Of a DNA stretch of 58,097 nt, positions 52,201 through 58,097 are shown one piece after another. The position numbers and the translations under genes were made by a program. A model generated the notes under the pieces. It was given only the letters and a program-made list of their open reading frames with translations, made no database searches and had not been told where the DNA came from. Position 1 is the stretch's first letter; each line of letters begins with the position of its first letter. The stretch lies in the NCBI GenBank assembly GCA_900548405.1, contig UNSJ01000008.1, positions 1 to 58,097 on the forward strand, read 5' to 3'. The stretch comes from Candidatus Gastranaerophilales bacterium. Its GTDB lineage: Bacteria; Cyanobacteriota; Vampirovibrionia; Gastranaerophilales; Gastranaerophilaceae.

Positions 52201-55200
52201 AAATTAGGAGCACTTGAAACAGTTACCCATAATTTCGAAGCCTCTTTTGCCGCAATAAAAATGAGTGTCGATAATGTGCTAAACAGTATTGTTGAATTGG
52301 ATTCCACTGAACAAAACGATATTATTAAAAATGAATTAAATAAAATAAATAATTCATCTAATAATATTATTTCAGCGATAGATATTTTTAATTCTAAAAG
52401 CGACAATTTGTCAGCAATGATTTCTGATTTAACTCAGTTAATCAACTCAAAAGATGAATATACTGCCGTATCTCACAAAATTGATGGAGTATCTCAAGTT
52501 ATTGAAACGTTAAAAGACTTAGTTTCTTCCTCCTCATCAGATGCTGCTAATAATATTTTAGACAGATTGAATAATGTAGAAGAAAATATTTCTAAAATCG
52601 TGACTTATGATGAATTATCTGTATTTAAAGGAGAGCTGGCAGGACTTATTCAAAGAATTATTGATAATACAGGTGTCCTCAACCTGAATTCCGATGCAAA
52701 TAAGGAATTAATAGCAGAACTCGGCAACAAGATTGATTCTATAAATTTCGAATCTGATTTCGAAAGAATTTCTGATAAGATTAATGAAATTGCCATATCT
52801 TTTGATAATACTTCAAAATTAAATTATGGAAATCTCGTAAGTGCAATTAATGAAGTAAAAGGTGAAATTATTGAAAGAGATAATTACTCAAATATTGCCT
52901 GGAAATTAGATAGTTTCACAGAAGTATTTGATACTTTGAAAAATCTTATCTCATCAGGGGCAGAAAGTTCTTCAAATCAGCCTGTTCTTGAGGAGTTGAA
53001 AGAATTTGAAAATTCGTTTGAAAAAATTATTACTAACGATGATTTCGTTGTATTTAAAGATGAGTTTGCATCATATATTCAAAGGCTCATTGATAACATC
53101 AGTGTTTTAAATATCGATATCGCCGGAAATAAAGAACTTATTTCACAGGTTCTTGCACAAGTTACTTCTGTTGATTATTCTTCTGATTTTGAACAGATTG
53201 GAGAAAAAATTAATCAGGCATCAGAAACTTTGTCCGAAAAGATTAGCAGTGTTTCTGATATCGTTGCTTCAGTGAAGGATGTGATTGTTTCTTCAACAGA
53301 TGAAAATTATGGGAAAATAAGTTCTCAGTTCGAAGTTTTTGAAGAAAATATTTCAAAAATTATGACATCTGAGGATTTTTCAAACTTTAAAACGGAGTTT
53401 TCAGACTTCATTCAAAGAATTCTTGATAATTCCAATATATTAAACATCAACTCAACCGAAAATAAATTCAAAATTTCGCAAATCTTAGAAAGATTTAACT
53501 CAATTGACTACTCCGGTGATTTAGAAAATATAGCCGAGAGAATAACTGCAATTAAGGATTCTTTCGAAAATAATTCAAAAATGAATTATGATAATCTTGT
53601 AAATGAAATAAATAATTTGAATGAACAAATTCAAACAAGTATTTCTAACCTTGACGGTTCAAGAAAAGAAGCATATGAATCGTTGAAGACAAGAATTGAT
53701 GATTTGACTTACAACATTCAGTTTATAAGAGATAACACAACTCAAAGACATGAAGAAATTTTGAATAAAATATCTTCTGAGCTTTCTGCTGTTGTTGAAG
53801 AACTTCAAGAAAATCTTACTTCTGATGTAAGAACAAATTTTGCTGATATTCAGGTTTCTGTTGCAAATATGCTGAGCGAGCTTCATGAAATCAAAAATGA
53901 TATAGAATCCAAGACTGATGCAAATGCGTTTAATATTTCTGCAGGTTTTGATGTTGTTAAAATATCTATGGAAAACCTCTTATCTGCATTCAACGGGTTA
54001 AACGAAACTTGTTCAAATACGGCTTCAGAAAATGCAGGAAATATTTTAGAAAATATAAATGAAATTTCTGCAAAAGTTGATGATTTAAAACAAGGAATTA
54101 ATCAGGCTTCAGAAGATTATTGTGAACGTATTTTAACAAATATCAGCGATGTTTCCGAAAAAATAGATGCAGTGAGTGCGAACGTTTCTCAAGATGTTGC
54201 TGATAATTTAAGTGCGTTAAAAGAAATGTTTATTTCGCTTTCCGACGGCTTGCAATCTTCTCAGTCTGAATATGTTCAGCACGTAAAAGACGGTCATGAA
54301 TTGCAAATGACCGAATTGCAAAATATAACTGGAAATGTTCAAAACTTCAGGGCGCATGTTGATGAAGTTATTGAAAGTCTAAGAAATTATATTGCCGAAT
54401 TAAACCTTGCGTCTAAATCTTCTAAATCTTTGAGCGACAGCAAATTTTCAGAAAAACTTTTAGATTTGGAATCAGCCTTAACAAGCGGTGCTGATATTTA
54501 TTCTGAAAAAATGGAAACATTGCAAGGCAAGCTTTCTGAATATGTTCAAAATGTTGAAGCACGTTCTTTGGAAACAGAAGCTAAATTGGATGTTTCTTTG
54601 ACAGAAATGTCAAGTGTAAAAGATGAACTGGCATCAATAAATGATATTATTAAAGCGTCTAAAATATCGGCTGATGATAATTTCTCAGAAACAATTTCTG
54701 TAATAGATTCATCAATCGAAAATATTATGATTAATATTTCAGGAATTACAGATTCTGTATTAAACGGGGTTAATTCTTCTTTGAAAGATAATATAGATGC
54801 CGTTGATGAAAAGTTTGAAAGTCTTTTAAGCTCTATTGAAGATGCGAAAAAGTCAAATGCTGATTCTAACATTGCTTTGATTTCTGATTTGGAAGAAAAA
54901 ATTGCTGCGTTAAAACAAGAAATAGGTCTTGTAAATACTGACATTGCAGAGGCAATTCAAACCAAAGCAGAAGAAATTACAAGAACATTCGAACCATTGA
55001 AAACTGAAATGGAAGAATTTTTAGGATTTGATTTTAATACAATTCTTGAAAATTTGAAATCTCAAATTGAACAATCTTTTGTTAATTTCAGTGTTGATGT
55101 TAACGGTGAATTTGCGGCAAATTCAGAAGCTGTTTCAAGACTTGAACAGGCTTATAAAGAAACTTTTAACAGAATTTCCGCGATAGAAGAATGTGTAAGT

Positions 55201-57135
55201 GATAAAATCATAAATAACATTGAACTTCTTAATCTTACTGTCGAAACAAATGCACGTGATATTAAAAATGTTTTTGAAGAAAAGCTTGATGAATATATAG
55301 GTGATTTAAAAAGTCATATTGATGAAAGCTTAAATGATACCGATGCTAAAACATTAAATTCTATTGATAATCTTAAAGATGAGTTATCTGTAAAACTTGA
55401 TGCAATGCTCACAGAACAAAGTATTATAAATGCACAGAATAATGAAATTAGTGCGAATGTTTCAACTTTTGGCGATGATATAAAAAATTATGTTCAGACA
55501 GCTTGCGAGAACACAATTGATAAATACAGTCCTGTTCAGGCAAAAGAGTCACTTGAAACACTGCATCAAAAGTTCGATATGCTTGTTGCTTCAACAGACA
55601 ATGAAGAAGTAATAAGTTCAATTGAAGATTTTAAAGAACAGGTTGAAAATCATAAGAAAAATCTTATTGAAATTATTAATGGACTTTCATCTAAGGTAGA
55701 TGTTATAGCTGAAGATGACTCAATAAAAGCATCTATTGATGAAATTACCGATAAGATTAATGAAATATCAGACGATGATACGTTAAATTCATCATTGCAA
55801 ATGCTATCGGAAAAAGTTGACGTTATTGCAACAGATACTTCATTGGAAGAATTGCAGGATACTTTAAATGATGCTATAAATGCTTTAAATGAAAAAATTG
55901 ATATTATTGCATCTGATTCTGGGGTTGAAGAACTTCATGAAAAATTCGATGAATTTTCAGAAAACGAAGATAAGGTTGCAGAAATGCTTGCTGTTCTTCA
56001 TGAAAAAGTTGATGTACTTGCACTTGACGGGGCAGAATTTGACCTTGAAGAAGAAATTGATGATATTAAAAATCTTATTTTTGAGCAAAGAAAATATTTT
56101 GATGCCGCTTCAGGTGAAAAAGCTGCTGCAATTGACCAATATTTAAGAGATTTGCTTATTAAAATTGACAATGTGGACTTGGAAAAAAATTCCGAAGACA
56201 TTAAAGAATCAATAATGACTGCAATTCTTTCTTTAACTGACCAGATTTCATTTGTTGAAGAAACAGAAGAAATCAAAGATTTCGTTGAAGAAAAGACTGA
56301 TGAAATTAACCAGCATTTACTTGAAGTAAGAAACCAGTTAAAACAAATTGCAAGCTCTGGTGATGATGATTACTCGTACACTCTGCAAGATGTGGAAACA
56401 GATATTGCAAAATTGAGAATTGCTTTAAGCGAAGTTTCTCCGACAGGTGAAAATTTCGGTTCACTTTCTCAAAATATTAATAAAATTGTCAAGTCTGTTG
56501 AAGGTTTGGAAAATACTCTTACTCAGGATCAGGTATTTGAATTAAAAACAGATATTGAAAAGTTGAATGAAGATATCCTAAGTTTGAGTTCAAGAACAAA
56601 TAAACTGCTTTTGACATCTGATGATTCATATAAGTCATTAAGAGATGGTTTGGATACTTTCAGTAATCTGGTTTACAAGCTCGATGAGAGAATTAATAAC
56701 TTTGGCAATACTCAGGTAAGTGAAAGACTTGACCATAAACTGGATAAACTCACATCACTTATGAATTCTTCATTAAATGCGGACAAAGTTTTCCATCAGG
56801 TAATGATGTATCTTGGAGAATGGATTGATTCTACAACCGAAAATATTTCAAGTATTTCAGAAAAAACATCTGAAATTAACGGTATAAAAGAAACAATTCA
56901 GGAGCTGAAAGATGCACTGCCTGATAAAACAGAAGTGCTTGAGGAACTTGAAAACAGATTTGAACAGCAAGAACTTAGAATTGACAGATTAGAAATGAAA
57001 TTAGAGAAAATTTTATCGACACTTGAAGAAAAAGATGATATGGTGTTAAATAGAAAAGTGGATAAAATTGAAAAAATGTTATCCAGACTTGGTACAAATA
57101 TAGAAAAGCTGGCTTCATATGTTGATGAAGAATAA
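49288..57135 (+). CDS. Giant coiled-coil repeat protein, 2615 residues
   Basis: I do not recognise a named family. The protein has no signal peptide, no membrane segment, very few Cys, and is acidic. It is helical throughout, with repeated units. Seven copies of a block like IVTDSDFAGFKKDLADFVQ, then KIIDNSTALNSELNY, and a third part (SMDFREDFE) occur at residues about 254, 357, 447, 535, 1104, 1247 and 1357; copies 1 and 4 are nearly identical. The C-terminal third has other heptad repeats (KVDVIAEDDSIKASIDEI, then LSEKVDVIATDTSLEEL), ending in a coiled coil near ILSTLEEKDDMVLNRKVDKIE. An extended form would be several hundred nm. A cytoplasmic filament, scaffold or cell-length spacer is conceivable. 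AGGAAAGAG precedes the ATG. Confidence 0.85.
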   Translation: MALTVDEIAEILNAMRVENEHNVNGFEKALTGINNKLEMLADDNEATDLIKVYISELRKSVEDKHNTAVARFNNLENSFKNIISSQNNLAKTSEIKDLFQVLSTNVSAFSEEISEQKNTLDKLDEKLENISSDTSDKDEITSLIDSVKTDLAALNNSFENSFSRINSNLSNAVNTLENIDFSEYANEIKNDLSNLSAQVMSIPSQISFAGLENKISDFQGILDSLREVISDSSAQSTGVIGEKFNRLEASFENIVTDSDFAGFKKDLADFVQKIIDNSTALNSELNYTTDRIEHILSTVNSMDFREDFESVTDKIAELKSIVNENLSEFGQVKSLITEASDNNIKRVEQLENSLANIVNEDDFITFKRDLGDLVEKIVSNSTALNSELNYSVQKIENVLDAVNGMSFESDFNALSSEIDNLKALVNVFSTENKDKLISLQNDLSDIVSENDFNDFKDELKALIDKVLDSSTVHTSELSFQTSKLEDILTSVNSISFDGDFGSLKEDIQELKNILSGEAQKNEFQFERLESALSTIVTDSDFAGFKADLADFVQKIIDNSTALNSELNYTTERIENILTTVKTLDFRDDFENVIVKINDIKEVFEDGSKVNYSNLSREISEMSERMQESFVQLNDSEKETFASLKDELSVIVENIHSIIEASPQKSIDELTGITAQISDTVNGLKTSVANNLEGSLDELKSTLNSVISNLQIVKDDIVSQNENSNEAVNNNFSGIENQLNSIVIDLGNLRADISESNTLEPAQLVDALEKTSNDISDLIASYNENSNSNYDAIKDYAEELISSVNNLQTEFNVIASNNASKIITNIENVSLNINALREEFKQTVAADLENSSKIYENIDTVSQKVDTLYDNLSDSAYENFNVLKELIEQLSVDIAGTQNALSEESKLNDEQKLDEIKKLSDAIKNIENIINANNGKVEAVLMNNVQEVKDYIAEVSNSLYESQSGSETKVIEKLGALETVTHNFEASFAAIKMSVDNVLNSIVELDSTEQNDIIKNELNKINNSSNNIISAIDIFNSKSDNLSAMISDLTQLINSKDEYTAVSHKIDGVSQVIETLKDLVSSSSSDAANNILDRLNNVEENISKIVTYDELSVFKGELAGLIQRIIDNTGVLNLNSDANKELIAELGNKIDSINFESDFERISDKINEIAISFDNTSKLNYGNLVSAINEVKGEIIERDNYSNIAWKLDSFTEVFDTLKNLISSGAESSSNQPVLEELKEFENSFEKIITNDDFVVFKDEFASYIQRLIDNISVLNIDIAGNKELISQVLAQVTSVDYSSDFEQIGEKINQASETLSEKISSVSDIVASVKDVIVSSTDENYGKISSQFEVFEENISKIMTSEDFSNFKTEFSDFIQRILDNSNILNINSTENKFKISQILERFNSIDYSGDLENIAERITAIKDSFENNSKMNYDNLVNEINNLNEQIQTSISNLDGSRKEAYESLKTRIDDLTYNIQFIRDNTTQRHEEILNKISSELSAVVEELQENLTSDVRTNFADIQVSVANMLSELHEIKNDIESKTDANAFNISAGFDVVKISMENLLSAFNGLNETCSNTASENAGNILENINEISAKVDDLKQGINQASEDYCERILTNISDVSEKIDAVSANVSQDVADNLSALKEMFISLSDGLQSSQSEYVQHVKDGHELQMTELQNITGNVQNFRAHVDEVIESLRNYIAELNLASKSSKSLSDSKFSEKLLDLESALTSGADIYSEKMETLQGKLSEYVQNVEARSLETEAKLDVSLTEMSSVKDELASINDIIKASKISADDNFSETISVIDSSIENIMINISGITDSVLNGVNSSLKDNIDAVDEKFESLLSSIEDAKKSNADSNIALISDLEEKIAALKQEIGLVNTDIAEAIQTKAEEITRTFEPLKTEMEEFLGFDFNTILENLKSQIEQSFVNFSVDVNGEFAANSEAVSRLEQAYKETFNRISAIEECVSDKIINNIELLNLTVETNARDIKNVFEEKLDEYIGDLKSHIDESLNDTDAKTLNSIDNLKDELSVKLDAMLTEQSIINAQNNEISANVSTFGDDIKNYVQTACENTIDKYSPVQAKESLETLHQKFDMLVASTDNEEVISSIEDFKEQVENHKKNLIEIINGLSSKVDVIAEDDSIKASIDEITDKINEISDDDTLNSSLQMLSEKVDVIATDTSLEELQDTLNDAINALNEKIDIIASDSGVEELHEKFDEFSENEDKVAEMLAVLHEKVDVLALDGAEFDLEEEIDDIKNLIFEQRKYFDAASGEKAAAIDQYLRDLLIKIDNVDLEKNSEDIKESIMTAILSLTDQISFVEETEEIKDFVEEKTDEINQHLLEVRNQLKQIASSGDDDYSYTLQDVETDIAKLRIALSEVSPTGENFGSLSQNINKIVKSVEGLENTLTQDQVFELKTDIEKLNEDILSLSSRTNKLLLTSDDSYKSLRDGLDTFSNLVYKLDERINNFGNTQVSERLDHKLDKLTSLMNSSLNADKVFHQVMMYLGEWIDSTTENISSISEKTSEINGIKETIQELKDALPDKTEVLEELENRFEQQELRIDRLEMKLEKILSTLEEKDDMVLNRKVDKIEKMLSRLGTNIEKLASYVDEE
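50020..53480 (+). repeat. Seven diverged internal repeats of the giant gene
   Basis: The repeated unit is recognisable at nucleotides near 50050, 50359, 50628, 50894, 52600, 53029 and 53360. The first and fourth share long stretches of the same protein sequence while silent codon positions differ, so the similarity is under selection and not only recent copying. The gap from about 51100 to 52550 holds unrelated heptad sequence. Confidence 0.65.
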
Positions 57136-58097
57136 TTTAATCTCTGATTTGAAAAAAAGTTTATCCTCTGAAAATGTCTTAACAGATTTGGAAGAAAGAT
57201 ATGCGTATGCTCAGGATGCAACAAATATCAGACAAATAAAGAAATTGCCTGATGCTGTTGTTTTTGTGGAAAATAAAGAGCAGGTGCAGAAAGTAGTAAA
57301 ACTTGCAAATAAGTATAAAGTTCCTGTTATTTGCAGAGGGGCAGGGACAAATGTTGTCGGTTCGTGCACGGTTGAACATGGCGGAATTATTCTCAATTTT
57401 TCAAAGATGAATAAAATTCTTGAAATTAACAGGGAAAATATGACTGTTACTGTTGAACCCGGTGTTGTTCTGGGTGTTTTACAGGCAGAGGTTGAAAAAT
57501 CAGGGTTGTTTTACCCGCCTGATCCTTCCAATCTTGCTGTTTCTACTATCGGAGGCAGTATTGCCCAGTCTTCGGGAGGTGCTAAGTCTTTTAAATACGG
57601 TACAACTAAGGATTATGTACTTGATTTGTCAGTAGTTATGGCTGACGGCGAGATTTTAAAAACAGGCGCCAAAACTATTAAAAATGCAACAGGATATAAT
57701 TTAAATACTTTGTTTGTTGGCTCTGAAGGTACTTTAGGTATTGTTGTTGAGGCTGTATTAAAACTAATTCCTAAGCCGCAGAGTAAAAAAGTTTTAATGG
57801 CATATTTTGATACTGTTAAAGATGCTGTTGCGGCAGTCAACTCTATAATTGAGCAGAGAATTTATCCTGCGACAATTGATTTTATGGATAGGAATGCAAT
57901 TCAAACCGTTGAAAAGTTTTATCCTGCAAATCTTTTAACAGAAAAAGAAGCTGCGCTTATTATTGAAATTGACGGCTTTGAATGTTCAATGGATTATCAG
58001 GAGAATATTATAAAAGGAGTTTTAAATTACTGTAACGCATCTGCTATACAGGCTTCACACAATGATGATGAGTATAATAAAATCTGGACTGCACGAC
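57125..58097 (+). CDS. FAD-linked oxidase, GlcD-like (partial, cut by window end)
   Basis: This is an FAD-dependent 2-hydroxyacid oxidase/dehydrogenase of the glycolate/D-lactate type. From the ATG at 57125, 11 bases inside the end of the giant gene, about 324 residues are seen before the window ends without a stop. The FAD-binding domain is clear: VICRGAGTNVVGSCTVEHGG, then VEPGVVLGVLQAEVE, FYPPDPSNLAVSTIGG, a glycine-rich ATGYNLNTLFVGSEGTLG, and the start of the C-terminal domain. No good Shine-Dalgarno precedes it, so it may depend on translation of the giant gene. Whether the substrate is glycolate or D-lactate is open. Confidence 0.9.
   Translation, partial: MKNNLISDLKKSLSSENVLTDLEERYAYAQDATNIRQIKKLPDAVVFVENKEQVQKVVKLANKYKVPVICRGAGTNVVGSCTVEHGGIILNFSKMNKILEINRENMTVTVEPGVVLGVLQAEVEKSGLFYPPDPSNLAVSTIGGSIAQSSGGAKSFKYGTTKDYVLDLSVVMADGEILKTGAKTIKNATGYNLNTLFVGSEGTLGIVVEAVLKLIPKPQSKKVLMAYFDTVKDAVAAVNSIIEQRIYPATIDFMDRNAIQTVEKFYPANLLTEKEAALIIEIDGFECSMDYQENIIKGVLNYCNASAIQASHNDDEYNKIWTAR

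Noticed and set aside
50020..53480. Assembly collapse or chimera as the source of repeats in the giant gene
   Set aside because: The repeats are diverged at many codons and the frame stays open over 7.8 kb, which does not fit a random misassembly. Repeat number could still be wrong.
1..58097. rRNA, tRNA, CRISPR, insertion sequences, prophage
   Set aside because: No regular spacer-repeat array, transposase, integrase or tRNA T-loop signature was found on reading either strand. A tRNA search program was not available, so a tRNA cannot be fully excluded.

Overview
The window looks like a chromosomal segment of an AT-rich, Gram-negative-type (diderm) anaerobe. The best guess is a gut member of the non-photosynthetic sister group of Cyanobacteria (Vampirovibrionia/Melainabacteria, order Gastranaerophilales). 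This rests on a Ycf45-type ATPase otherwise typical of cyanobacteria and plastids, an RND pump with a TolC-type outer-membrane partner, strictly anaerobic enzymes (class III ribonucleotide reductase, ferredoxin-linked 2-oxoacid oxidoreductase, PPDK), several paralogous pseudopilins with the FTLAEVLITLGIIGVV signature, and families I cannot name. The lineage call is inference. No rRNA, tRNA, CRISPR array, IS element or phage was seen.

Layout. 1-6.4 kb: B12-dependent ribonucleotide reductase (-), then a dicarboxylate/amino-acid symporter and ileS (+). 6.5-10.1 kb: first member of a family called here the MAAGQAR family, then fusA (-). 10.2-17.4 kb: uppS-rdgB and a complete RND efflux operon. 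17.5-23.4 kb: a small unknown gene, then infA-rpmJ-rpsM-rpsK-rpsD-rpoA-rplQ-truA-rplM-rpsI on the minus strand. 23.6-31.7 kb: a pseudopilin, a small unknown, lepB, a polyprenyl diphosphate synthase, a glycosyltransferase, a second MAAGQAR protein and an unfamiliar three-gene operon. 32-38 kb: a second pseudopilin, a cobalamin riboswitch controlling nrdD-nrdG, and a pseudopilin fused to a YadA-like head and a Peptidase_S74 chaperone domain. 38-49 kb: an acyltransferase, a third MAAGQAR protein, the Ycf45-type ATPase, ppdK, a fourth pseudopilin and a four-subunit 2-oxoacid:ferredoxin oxidoreductase. 49.3-58.1 kb: a 2615-residue coiled-coil protein and the start of a GlcD-like FAD oxidase cut by the window edge.

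Most notable. All four pseudopilin genes begin with an ATG, a good Shine-Dalgarno and a strong promoter, and then meet a run of 9-11 G (or C) that throws the reading frame out. In every case adding exactly one base restores one continuous ORF. The four restored leaders are then of similar length (48-54 residues before the prepilin motif). In three of the four there is no credible start codon after the tract. This looks like a multi-locus phase-variable or slippage-controlled pseudopilin system; a systematic one-base homopolymer undercall is the main alternative. One of these genes predicts a surface fibre of new architecture: prepilin signal plus YadA-type beta-roll plus self-cleaving trimerisation chaperone. 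The two ribonucleotide reductases form a second logical unit: the B12-dependent enzyme is under a plain promoter, while the B12-independent class III enzyme sits behind a cobalamin riboswitch.
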